DNA of 64,000 bases from AP-15 sp963703665 (GTDB taxonomy: Bacteria; Pseudomonadota; Alphaproteobacteria; ATCC43930; CGMCC-115725): the NCBI GenBank assembly GCA_963703665.1, contig CAVPFB010000003.1, positions 1 through 64,000 of the forward strand, in the 5' to 3' direction. Below are positions 26,857 through 35,468 of this stretch, piece by piece. Position numbers and translations under genes: made by a program. The notes below the pieces were generated by a model that saw only the letters and a list, made by a program, of their open reading frames with translations, made no database searches and was not told the origin of the DNA. How positions within the stretch are numbered: the stretch's first letter is position 1; every line of letters begins with the position of its first letter.

Positions 26857-27263
26857 GAGTTACCGCCGATACAAACATTCTTGTCCGGGTCGCCGTCAAC
26901 GACGATCTGGAGCAAGCGAGACAAGCTCGGGACTTGCTGCGAGATGCCGAAGCCGTTGTGCTGACTTTGCCTGTGCTTTGTGAATTCGTCTGGGTGGCCC
27001 AGCGCGGGTATCGGAGGCAAACCGGAGACATCGCTGCCGCGATGCGGCAACTCCTCGCTGCTCCCTCGGTCGCGGTGGATCGTCCTGCTACAGAGGCCGG
27101 GCTGTCGATGCTCGAAGCGGGCGGCGATTTTGCCGACGGAGTGATTGCCTTCGAGGGCCGGCGGCTCGGTGGAGAAATCTTCGCCAGTTTCGATCGCACA
27201 GCGGTCGGACTTGTCACGGCTCAAGGTGGCGACACGCATCTCCTGGGGTCGCCCGCGAGTTAA
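26853..27263 (+). CDS. vapC: VapC-type PIN-domain toxin
   Basis: 136-residue PIN-domain ribonuclease. The TTG start at 26853 overlaps the antitoxin stop (TTGA). Acidic catalytic residues are in place: Asp6 (TADTNILVR), Glu in LCEFVWVA, Asp in GGDFADGVIAFEG and Asp in FASFDRTAV. Full family length with no damage, so the system is probably active. VapC toxins cleave tRNA or rRNA. It lies just upstream of the duplicated amidase cluster. Confidence 0.92.
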   Translation: MRVTADTNILVRVAVNDDLEQARQARDLLRDAEAVVLTLPVLCEFVWVAQRGYRRQTGDIAAAMRQLLAAPSVAVDRPATEAGLSMLEAGGDFADGVIAFEGRRLGGEIFASFDRTAVGLVTAQGGDTHLLGSPAS

Positions 27264-27332
27264 GTTCGCGCATGCGCCGAGCGGGCGGATATGGTGTAGA
27301 TAAGGCGGAACGTCCTGCGGGGGATTGCGCCA

Positions 27333-28629
27333 ATGCCGAATGTCGAACCGCACCGCCTGTCGGCGACCGAGATCGTGCGGAGGGTCGAGCGCGGGGAGCT
27401 GAGCGCCGAGGCTGTGGTCTCGAGCTGTCTCGAACGGATCGCCCTGCGCGAGCCGGTGGTGCGGGCTTGGGCGTATCTCGCGGGCGAGGCGGCGCTGGCA
27501 CAGGCGCGGGCGTTCGACCGCGCGGGAAGAAAGGATGCTGCTCGGCGGGGTGCCGTTCGGCCTCAAGGACATTTTCGACGCCGCCGACATGCCGGCGACC
27601 TACGGCTCGCGGATCTACACCGGGTGGTGGCCGCCGAGCGACGCCAGCGCCGCGGCGTTGCCGAAGGCTGCGGGCGGCATATTGCTCGGCAAGACCATCA
27701 CCACGGAATTTGCCAACCGCTATCCCGGGCCGACATCGAACCCGCACGACGCCGCCTTCACGCCCGGCGGCTCGTCGAGCGGGTCGGCGGCGGCGGTGGC
27801 CGATTTCTTGGTGCCGCTGGCGATCGGGACCCAGACCGGCGGCTCGGTGATCCGGCCGGCGGCCTATTGCGGCGTCGTCGGGTTCAAGCCGAGCTTTGGC
27901 CTGTTCCCGCCGGCCGGCATGCGGATCAACACCGAAATCCTCGACACGGTCGGCATCATGGCGCGTTCGGTCGGCGACATCGCCCTGTTCCGCGCGGCGA
28001 TGATGGCGATCCCCTATGAAGCCCCGGCGATGCCGCAGAGCGCGCCGCGCCTCGGCCTGTGCCAAGGCCCGCATTGGCGTGACGCCGAGCCCGAGGGGCG
28101 CGCCGCGCTGGAGACCGCAGCCGACCGGCTCGCCGCGGCCGGCGCCAAGCTCGCCGACACCGCGCTGCCGCCGGAATGCGCCCAATGCGACGAATATCAG
28201 CGCGTGATCGGCGCGTTCGAGGGGCTGCGCAACCATATGCCCGAGCTCTACAGGCACGAGGCGCTGCTGAGCCCGCAACTGCGCGAGGAAAAGATCGCGC
28301 TCGGCCGCAAGCTGAGCCTCGACCAGTTCCGCAATGCCTGCCGCGCGGTCGAGACGGCGCGCATCGCGGCGCGCGACTGGGCCGCGGGGTTCGACGCGAT
28401 CCTGACCCTGCCGGCCCCCGGTCAGGCGCCGCGTGGGCTCGGTGATACCGGGTCGGCCGTCTTCAACGCACTATGGACGCAACTCGCGATGCCGTGCCTG
28501 ACGCTGCCCGCCGGGCGCGGCCCGGACGGGTTGCCGGTCGGCATCCAGCTGGTCGGCCGGCGGCACGATGACGCGCGCTTGCTGGAGATCGGGTTATGGG
28601 TCGAGACCCGGCTCGGAGATACGCCATGA
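27333..28629 (+). pseudogene. Amidase (GatA-like), first of a tandem pair, one frame break
   Basis: Amidase-signature enzyme starting at ATG 27333 (MPNVEPHRLSATEIVRRVER). A one-base shift near 27530 joins AQARAFDRAGRK to LGGVPFGLKDIFDAADMP. The catalytic Lys is in VPFGLKD, the cis-Ser in GGSSSGSAAAVAD and the nucleophilic Ser in GTQTGGSVIRPAAYCG. It ends at 28629. The joined length of about 432 residues is normal. It hydrolyses an amide to acid and ammonia; the substrate is unknown. The stop overlaps the start of the second amidase (ATGA), so the pair is translationally coupled. Confidence 0.85.
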
Positions 28630-29899
28630 GCGGCGCCGAACGCCTGACCGCCAGCGAGGCCGCGGCGCGCCTCGAAGCCGGCAATCTGACCGCCGAGAGC
28701 CTGGTCCGCGACTGCCTCGACCGCGCCGAGGCACGCGCCGCGGTCAAGGCCTGGGTCTGGCTCGACCCCGAACACGCGCTTGGCCCAGGCGCGCGCCATC
28801 GACCATGCCGGGCGCCCCGGAGTGCTGAAGGGCGTGCCGGTCGGGGTCAAGGACGTCATCGACACCTACGACATGCCGACCCAGCACGGCTCGCCGATCT
28901 ACCGTGGCAACCGGCCCTTTGCTGACGCTGCCTGCGTCGCGCTGACCCGCGCGGCGGGCGGGGTCATCCTCGGCAAGACGGTGACGACCGAATTTGCCAA
29001 CCGCCATCCGCGCGAGACGGTGCACCCGTTGAACCCGGCGCACACGCCCGGCGGCTCGTCGAGCGGCTCGGCCGCTGCGGTCGCCGATTTCCAGGTGCCG
29101 GTCGGGTTTGGCACGCAGACCGGCGGCTCGACGATCCGACCGGCCGCCTTTTGCGGGGTCATCGGCTACAAGCCGAGTTTCGGCGAGTTCAGCCGGGTCG
29201 GCATCAAGATGCAGTGCCACAACCTCGACACCTTGGGCATCATCTGCCGCAGCCTCGACGATGTCTCGCTGATGCGCGCGGCGTTGCTGGTGCAGCCGCG
29301 CCATCCGGTCGACCGCGCGTCGCGCGGCGCCGCGCATCGGCTTTTGCCGCACGGCCTCCTGGGGCCACGCCGACTCCGACACCCATGCCCTCATTGAACG
29401 CACGGCCAGCCGGCTCGCGGCGTCGGGGGCTACGGTCAAGGATGTGGCGCTGACCCCAGCCGACATGCTCGACCATCAGCGCCGGGTCTTCGAATTCGAG
29501 GCGGCGCGCAATTACGCCTGGGAGTACGAGGTTCATGGCGACAGGCTCAGTCCGGCATTGCGCGACGGCCTGTTGATGCCGGGCCGCGCGCTGCCGCTCC
29601 CCGCCTACATCGAGACCATCGAGACCGCCGAGCAATTCCGCCGCAACCTCGACGACATCTTCGGCGAATTCGACGCGCTGCTGACGCCGAGCGCGGTCGG
29701 CGAGGCGCCCGAGGGGCTGGGCTCGACCGGCGACGCGCGCTTCAACGCGATCTGGACCTTGGCGTGGACGCCGTGCGTGACCCTGCCGGCCGGCGCCGGG
29801 CGAAAGGGGCTGCCGCTCGGCATTCAGCTCGTCGGCCCGCGCTTCGGCGACGAAAAATTGCTCGACGCCGCCGCCTGGGTCGAAGCTCGGCTCGGCTGA
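28626..29899 (+). pseudogene. Amidase (GatA-like), second of a tandem pair, two frame breaks
   Basis: Paralogue of the preceding gene. ATG 28626 starts SGAERLTASEAAARLEAGNL. A shift near 28780 leads to LKGVPVGVKDVIDTYDMP, GGSSSGSAAAVADFQVPV and GTQTGGSTIRPAAFCGVIG with all catalytic residues. A second shift near 29335 leads through RIGFCRTASWGHADSDTHAL to ALTPADMLDHQRRVFEFEAA and the end at 29899. Length about 424. It differs enough from the first copy to act on a different amide. NIPSNAP genes follow after 67 bases. Confidence 0.84.
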
Positions 29900-29966
29900 G
29901 CCGAAGCGCTTGCCGCTTGCGGCGTGCACCCGCATTCTGGGGAGCACACGACAAGGAGGAGACGAG

Positions 29967-30293
29967 ATGATCTACGAGCTGCGCGTCTACCACTGCGTTC
30001 CCGGCCGCCTGCCGGACCTGATCAAACGCTTCGACACCCTGACCTTGCCGCTGTGGAAAAAGCACGGCATCCAGCAGGCCGGGTTCTGGACCGTGGCGAT
30101 CGGGCCCTCGAACCAGGACCTCTATTACATGCTCAAATGGGAGTTGCTCGACGACCGAGCCAAGCGGTTCGCCGGGTTCCAGGCTGATCCGGAATGGATC
30201 TCGGGACGGGCCGAGACCGAGAAGAACGGCCAGATCGTCGCCTCGATCACCAACACGATCCTGCAGCCGACCGGCTTTTCCTCAGTAAAGTAA
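29967..30293 (+). CDS. NIPSNAP-family protein, first copy
   Basis: 108 residues, ATG 29967 after AAGGAGGA. A ferredoxin-like dimeric alpha-beta barrel: MIYELRVYHCVPGRLPDLIK, HGIQQAGFWTVAIGPSNQ, LYYMLKWELLDDR and a C-terminal ILQPTGFSSVK. NIPSNAP proteins are small and cytoplasmic, often beside catabolic genes; their role is not firmly known (possible heme or small-molecule binding). The second copy starts 15 bases downstream. Confidence 0.92.
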   Translation: MIYELRVYHCVPGRLPDLIKRFDTLTLPLWKKHGIQQAGFWTVAIGPSNQDLYYMLKWELLDDRAKRFAGFQADPEWISGRAETEKNGQIVASITNTILQPTGFSSVK

Positions 30294-30307
30294 CGCGAGG
30301 AGACGAC

Positions 30308-30634
30308 ATGCTCTACGAACTGCGCATCTATCACTGCCCGCCGGGCCGGCTGCCCGACCTGTTGAAGCGCTTCGACACGATCACATTGGGTATCTGGAAG
30401 CGACACGGCATCGAGCAGGCCGGCTTTTGGACCACGGCGATCGGCGAGTTGAACCAGACGCTCCATTATTTGCTCAAATGGGAATTGCTGGCCGACCGCG
30501 AACAGAAATGGAATGCGTTCCAGGCCGACCCCGAATGGCATACCAAGCGCGCCCAGACCGAGGCCAACGGCCCGATCGTCGCCCGGGTAGAAAACTACAT
30601 CCTGCAGCCGACCAGTTTCTCGGCGGTCAAATAA
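30308..30634 (+). CDS. NIPSNAP-family protein, second copy
   Basis: 108 residues, same length and layout as the preceding gene and similar throughout (YELRIYHCPPGRLPDLLKRF, HGIEQAGFWTTAIG, ILQPTSFSAVK). Ribosome site GAGGAG before ATG 30308. It is a recent tandem duplicate; the two may form a heterodimeric barrel. The substrate is unknown. Confidence 0.92.
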   Translation: MLYELRIYHCPPGRLPDLLKRFDTITLGIWKRHGIEQAGFWTTAIGELNQTLHYLLKWELLADREQKWNAFQADPEWHTKRAQTEANGPIVARVENYILQPTSFSAVK

Positions 30635-30655
30635 CACCCTCTCTCTGACGCGGTC

Positions 30656-30687
30656 CCTCCCTCCCCCGCAACCGGGAAAGGGAGGGA
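30656..30687. repeat. Hairpin between NIPSNAP and MFS genes
   Basis: The stem CCCTCCCT (30656-30663) pairs with AGGGAGGG (30680-30687) over a 16-base loop, without a T-run. It resembles the dispersed CCCTCCC/GGGAGGG repeats seen also at 63381-63400 and may modulate read-through into the transporter genes. Confidence 0.45.
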
Positions 30688-30793
30688 GCCGCACCCGGAG
30701 AGAATTATGGATCCATCGGCGACGCAAGCGCCAGCTGCCGAGATAAGAAGGCAAAGACCGTCGTCAGAGCGGCGTAGCAGGGAGGAGGGGTCG

Positions 30794-32131
30794 ATGGCGC
30801 AGTCAATCGTGGCTTATGTCGACGAGGTGCTCGACAATGCCCGGATAGGGCCGGTCCACCGGCGGGTGCTGGCCATTATCTGCACCGGGCTGTTCTTCGA
30901 TGTGATCGATTTCATAATTCTCGGCTCGTTGGTGCCTGACATGATTCGGACCCATTTCGCAACACCGGCCGGGATGGGAATGGTCGGCACCGCTACTTTG
31001 GTCGGGCTGTGCATCGGCACCTTGGGCCAAGGCGAGCTGACCGACCGCTTCGGCCGCAAGGCGATTTTCCAATTCGCGGTCGCCCTCTACAGCCTCGCCA
31101 CAATCGCCGCCGCCCTCGCTCCCAGCGTTGCCTGGCTTGCGGCCGGACGTTTCGTCGGGGCGCTCGGCATGGGCGCGGCGGCGCCGTTATGCTTCGCCTA
31201 TGCCGCCGAATATGCGCCGAAGCGCATTCGCGGCCGCACCACCGCTTTCATGCAATTCGTCGGCGGCGCCTGCGTCTGGCCGTTAGGGACGTTGCTGGCG
31301 CTTGGACTGCGCGACACGATCGGCTGGCGCGGGGTGTGGGTCATCATCGGCATCGGCGGGCTTTTCGTCCTTGCCGCGAGTTTCCGCCTGCCGGAGTTGC
31401 CGCGTTGGCTGGTCACTCACGGCCATGGCCAGCGGGCGCTCGATCAGCTTGAGGCGATGGGGCTGGGACGGCCGCCCGCCGGCGAAATGCTCGTCATCGA
31501 CCGCCTCGCCGACATCCGCAGCGATCCGATCGGGGTGGTGTTCCGCCGCTATCGCGGCCGCATCATCGCCGCGATGATCTGCTTTTTCGCGTTCTTCAGC
31601 GCCGCGGTCGGCCTCGGCGGCTGGCTGCCGAACATCCTCGCCGAGCGCGGGTTCACGATCACCAAGTCGCTGACCTACATTTTTGTGATCCAGCTGGCCT
31701 TTCCCGCCAGCAGCCTGCTGATGATGTACGCGCTTGAGCGCTGGGGCCGCATCAACACCGCGGTCACAGCCTTTATTCTCGCGACATTGCTGTCGATCAT
31801 GTTCTATTTTTCGCGATCGGCGGCGATGGTGCTGATCGTCGGCTTCTGCATGACCTTTTTTACGCAGCTCGCCGGCAATTCTATGCAAATTTTCACGTCC
31901 GAGGTGTTTCCGTCGAATGCGCGCGCCTCCGGTTTCGGTTTGGCGCAAGGCGGCGGGCGCATCGGTTCCGCGGTTACGTTCCCGGTGATCGGGATCGTCG
32001 CCATCCACGGCTTCGGCTACGTCATGGCTGGCATCGCCACGATGTTGGCGATCGCGGCCTTTGCGGTGACCCGCATCAGCGGCGAGACGCGGGGCCTGGC
32101 CCTCGATACGATCGCCCCGATCACCGAGTAG
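30794..32131 (+). CDS. MFS transporter, first of a tandem pair
   Basis: 445 residues and about 12 transmembrane helices, of the metabolite:H+ symporter / aromatic acid type. The loop 2-3 motif is DRFGRKAIFQF, the loop after helix 5 is YAPKRIRGRTTAF, and FTSEVFPSNARASGFG marks the second half. ATG 30794 (MAQSIVAYVDEVL) has GGGAGGAGGGG in front; the longer upstream frame is not needed. It imports a carboxylate or related metabolite. The next gene is a close paralogue. Position after the amidases and NIPSNAPs suggests uptake of their substrate. Confidence 0.92.
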   Translation: MAQSIVAYVDEVLDNARIGPVHRRVLAIICTGLFFDVIDFIILGSLVPDMIRTHFATPAGMGMVGTATLVGLCIGTLGQGELTDRFGRKAIFQFAVALYSLATIAAALAPSVAWLAAGRFVGALGMGAAAPLCFAYAAEYAPKRIRGRTTAFMQFVGGACVWPLGTLLALGLRDTIGWRGVWVIIGIGGLFVLAASFRLPELPRWLVTHGHGQRALDQLEAMGLGRPPAGEMLVIDRLADIRSDPIGVVFRRYRGRIIAAMICFFAFFSAAVGLGGWLPNILAERGFTITKSLTYIFVIQLAFPASSLLMMYALERWGRINTAVTAFILATLLSIMFYFSRSAAMVLIVGFCMTFFTQLAGNSMQIFTSEVFPSNARASGFGLAQGGGRIGSAVTFPVIGIVAIHGFGYVMAGIATMLAIAAFAVTRISGETRGLALDTIAPITE

Positions 32132-32279
32132 GTGAGGTTTAGATCTCTGCTCGCAAGGCATTGATTTCGGGTCTGGCCTGGATGGCCGCAAGTTGTGCAG
32201 CAGGCTAATTTCGATATAGAATAGGCGAAGTACGACGCCAACCGCGGGGGCGGGGTCTCGGCAGAGAGGGGAAGCGCCG

Positions 32280-33620
32280 ATGGCACAATCGATCGTATCC
32301 TGGGTCGATGCGAGGCTCGACGATGCGCGGATGGGGCCGATCCATCGCCGGGTCCTGGCGCTGATCACCGCCGGATATTTCTTCGACGTCATCGACTACA
32401 TCATTCTCGGCTCGCTGGTTCCGGACATGATCCGTTCGCACTTTGCGACGCCGGCCGGGATCGGAACAGTGGGCAGCGCAACCCTGATCGGGCTGTTCAT
32501 CGGCTCGATCGGCCAGGGCGAGTTCACCGACCGCTTTGGCCGCAAGGCGGTCTTCCAATTCTGTATTTTCCTCTACAGCGTCGCGACGATCGTCGCCGCC
32601 GCGCTGGCGCCGACCGTCTGGTGGCTGGCATTCGGGCGCTTCATCGCTGGGATCGGCCTGGGCGCCGCGCAGCCCTTGTGCTTTTCCTATGCGGCCGAAT
32701 ATGCGCCAAAGCGGATCCGCGGCCGGGTCACCGCCTTTATGCAATTCGTCGGCGGCGCCTGCGTGTGGCCGCTGGGAACCCTGCTGGCGCTGGGGTTGCG
32801 CGGCACGATCGGCTGGCGCGGGGTGTGGATCGTGATCGGGATCTGCGGGGTGGTGCTGTTCGTGTTCAGCTTCGCGCTGCCTGAATCGCCGCGCTGGCTG
32901 GTCACCCATGGCCAAGGCAGGCGGGCGCTCGATCTGCTCGAGCGGATGGGGCTGGGCCGCCCACCCGCCGGCGAGGCGCTTATCGAAGATCGGCTGGCTG
33001 ACATCCACAGCGATCCGCTCGGCGTCGTCTTCCGCCGCTACCGCGGGCGGATCATCGCCGCGATGATCTGTTTTATCGCGTTTTTCGGTGCGGCCACCGG
33101 GATCGGCGGCTGGCTGCCGAACATCCTCGCCCAGCGCGGCTTCACAATCACCAAATCCTTGACCTTCAACTTTGGCATTACCCTCGCCTTCCCGTGCGCC
33201 AGCCTCTTTATGATGTATTCGCTCGAACGGTACGGCCGGATCAGGACCGCGGTCACCGCGTTCATCATTGCCACCGTTCTGGCGATTCTGTTTTATTTTT
33301 CGCAGTCGGACGTGATGGTGCTGGTGGTCGGGTTCTGCATGACCTTCTTTATTCAGCTCGCGGGCAATTCGATGCAGATCTTCACCTCCGAGGTATTCCC
33401 GTCGAACGCTCGCGCCTCCGGGTTCGGCCTGGCGCAGTCGGGCGGCCGCATCGGCGGGGCGGTGGCGTTCCCGCTGATCGGGATCGTCAGCGTCTATGGA
33501 CTCGGCTACGTGATGGGCGGCATCGCGCTGATGCTGGCGATCGCCGCCTATGCGGTGACCAAGATCGGTGGCGAGACGCGCGGCCTGGCGCTCGACACGA
33601 TCGCCCCGATCACCGAATGA
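32280..33620 (+). CDS. MFS transporter, second of a tandem pair
   Basis: 446 residues, matching the preceding transporter at most positions over the whole length (FFDVIDYIILGSLVPDMIRS, DRFGRKAVFQF, EVFPSNARASGFGLAQ, DTIAPITE at the end). 148 bases separate the stop of the first copy from this ATG. Both copies keep all motifs, so both are likely functional with different specificity or regulation. Confidence 0.92.
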   Translation: MAQSIVSWVDARLDDARMGPIHRRVLALITAGYFFDVIDYIILGSLVPDMIRSHFATPAGIGTVGSATLIGLFIGSIGQGEFTDRFGRKAVFQFCIFLYSVATIVAAALAPTVWWLAFGRFIAGIGLGAAQPLCFSYAAEYAPKRIRGRVTAFMQFVGGACVWPLGTLLALGLRGTIGWRGVWIVIGICGVVLFVFSFALPESPRWLVTHGQGRRALDLLERMGLGRPPAGEALIEDRLADIHSDPLGVVFRRYRGRIIAAMICFIAFFGAATGIGGWLPNILAQRGFTITKSLTFNFGITLAFPCASLFMMYSLERYGRIRTAVTAFIIATVLAILFYFSQSDVMVLVVGFCMTFFIQLAGNSMQIFTSEVFPSNARASGFGLAQSGGRIGGAVAFPLIGIVSVYGLGYVMGGIALMLAIAAYAVTKIGGETRGLALDTIAPITE

Positions 33621-33679
33621 GCTCGCCGATGGCCCGCTGACCTCGCCGGGCGCCCGACAGCGCCCAAACACGACCTCGG

Positions 33680-33850
33680 GCTTGTTGGCAGCGGATCCGG
33701 GCTGACGACGAGATGCGCGCGGCCGGCAAAGGCCGCATCCTGATCACCGGCTCGATCGGGGGTTCTTGCCCGGCACCCTGCCAGGCCGTCTGCAATGGAA
33801 GCGAGGCCTTTCTCGATTCGTTCTGCTTCGCGCTGCGTCAGGGCTTCGGT
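33680..33850 (+). pseudogene. Fragment of a short-chain dehydrogenase
   Basis: Between the second MFS gene and thyX, a frame reads DEMRAAGKGRILITGSI, then after a small slip QAVCNGSEAFLDSFCFALRQ. This matches the segment of SDR enzymes holding the catalytic Ser (GRILITGSxAG) and the YxxxK helix; here Tyr is Cys and Lys is Glu. Neither the Rossmann N-terminus nor the C-terminus is present. A decayed remnant only. Confidence 0.55.
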
Positions 33851-33854
33851 CCCG

Positions 33855-34793
33855 TCAGGCCGGGCGGCCGAGCAATGCCGTCAGCTCGCGCCACTCGCGG
33901 GCGGAGAGCCCGCTCTCGTCCGGCGCGACGGTTTCGCCGGCGATCAGGCGGCGGATGACGGCCAGCCCCTTCGCCGAGATCGTGGCCGCGTTCATCCGAT
34001 ATTCGAGAAACGCAGCATGGGTCATCGGGACCCAGCGCCGGACGGTGTCGAGCATCGCCTCGGCATAGGCACGGATCTCGTACTGAGCATGCGAATCGGC
34101 GCGCAGCGACAGAAAATGAAGCAGATTGTGCAGGTCGGTCTTCCAGTACCATTGGGTGTAGAAGCCGAGAGTCAGGTTGATCCGGGCCAGCTCGCGCGCG
34201 AGTCCGGGCCGGTCGGGGTCGAGCGCTGCACCCGCGGCATCCTCGTTCAACAGCTCGGCATAGCCGGCATAGGAGCGCTCGGCATCCTCGCGCAACAGGC
34301 CGAGGACCCGACGCGACGCGACGGCGTCGAGCACTGCACCCCGGCCTTGCGCATTGGCCGTCGTCTGCGCGGCCAGGTGCCCCGGCTCGGGCAGATAGAA
34401 TTCGTTGTCGAGGATCGAATAGCGCGCCGAGTATTCGTTGACGTTGGCGGTGCGATGCCGGATCCACTGCCGGGCGACAAAAATCGGCAATTTCACGTGA
34501 TACTTGATTTCGCACATCTCGAATGGAGTGGTGTGGCGGTGCCGCATCAGGTAGTTGATCAGCCCCTGGTCCTCGCTGGCCCGCTTGGTGCCGCGGCCGT
34601 AGGAGACCCGCGCCGCCTGCACCACCGCGGCGTCGTCGCCCATATAGTCGACGACCCGGACGAAACCGTGATCGAGCACCGGCAGCGGCTCGAATAGGAT
34701 CTCTTCGAGCGCCGGCACGGTGGCGCGACGCGTCAGCCGTTTCTCGCCCCGCTGCGCCGCGATTTCGCCCCGTTGGTCTTGCGTGAGCGGCAT
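33855..34793 (-). CDS. thyX: FAD-dependent thymidylate synthase ThyX
   Basis: 312 residues, ATG 34793 after AAGGAGATC. ThyX makes dTMP from dUMP using methylene-tetrahydrofolate and FADH2. The signature RHRTANVNEYSARYS is at residues 112-126 (RHRxxxxNExSxRY). HTTPFEMCEIKYHVKLP upstream and QWYWKTDLHNLLHFLSLRAD downstream are also typical. No thyA is seen in the window, so this may be the sole thymidylate synthase. It is convergent with the MFS pair and transcribed in the same direction as pqiABC. Confidence 0.96.
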   Translation of the reverse strand: MPLTQDQRGEIAAQRGEKRLTRRATVPALEEILFEPLPVLDHGFVRVVDYMGDDAAVVQAARVSYGRGTKRASEDQGLINYLMRHRHTTPFEMCEIKYHVKLPIFVARQWIRHRTANVNEYSARYSILDNEFYLPEPGHLAAQTTANAQGRGAVLDAVASRRVLGLLREDAERSYAGYAELLNEDAAGAALDPDRPGLARELARINLTLGFYTQWYWKTDLHNLLHFLSLRADSHAQYEIRAYAEAMLDTVRRWVPMTHAAFLEYRMNAATISAKGLAVIRRLIAGETVAPDESGLSAREWRELTALLGRPA

Positions 34794-34877
34794 CCTGATC
34801 TCCTTACCCGGCTCGGCGAGATTAGGCGGCTGCACCCATCGCAAGCAACGGATCGGTGCGAAAACGGCTCGCTGCAA

Positions 34878-35468
34878 TCAACGGACCGCTGTCGTGGCTG
34901 CGCCGGAAATGCCGGCGGCGATACGGTCGGCGAGACCGGCGACGGCGCGGCTCATCGTGGCCGCGACCGCAGCGGTGTCGGAACCCTGTCCCGGCTCGAC
35001 GATCGTCGTACCGAGCGGGGCGCCGATCATTGCCCCGTTCCCGCCGAGCTTCTCCCAGCTGGCTTCGAGCGTCACCTCGCCCGCCTTGTCGGCATCGAAG
35101 CGGGTGATATCGAGCGCGATCGTCAGCTTCGCCGGCGACGCAGAATCATTGTCGACCAGGACGTATCCCTCGCTCAGCCGGGAGCGCAGATCGGTCGCGA
35201 GCACCCGCCGCAGCATTTCGTCCAGCGGTCCGGCCCAGCGTTCGGTTTCGGCGTAATCGAGCTGGTTGGGACCGAGCCGGCGGGCGATCTGCGGGCGATC
35301 GAGCGCCCCCGGCAATTTGATTTCGCCGATCGCGACGGTGGTCCCGGTCAGGCCCTCCGGCGTCAGCCTCGCCGCCCCCGGCTGCGCGCTCAGGACATAG
35401 TAATGGCTCGGCGCCGAGCTGCACGCCGCGAGGCCGCCGACCAGCAGCATCAGCCGCAGCACCCTCAT
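34878..35468 (-). CDS. pqiC: PqiC, ABC-type transport auxiliary lipoprotein
   Basis: 196-residue outer-membrane lipoprotein. The lipobox LAAC ends at Cys16 after a short signal. The rest (SHYYVLSAQPG, VAIGEIKLPGALDRPQIARR, RWAGPLDEMLRRVLATDL) is the DUF330 fold. PqiC receives the PqiB needle at the outer membrane for lipid traffic. The ATG overlaps the PqiB stop by four bases. Last gene of the operon. Confidence 0.92.
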   Translation of the reverse strand: MRVLRLMLLVGGLAACSSAPSHYYVLSAQPGAARLTPEGLTGTTVAIGEIKLPGALDRPQIARRLGPNQLDYAETERWAGPLDEMLRRVLATDLRSRLSEGYVLVDNDSASPAKLTIALDITRFDADKAGEVTLEASWEKLGGNGAMIGAPLGTTIVEPGQGSDTAAVAATMSRAVAGLADRIAAGISGAATTAVR

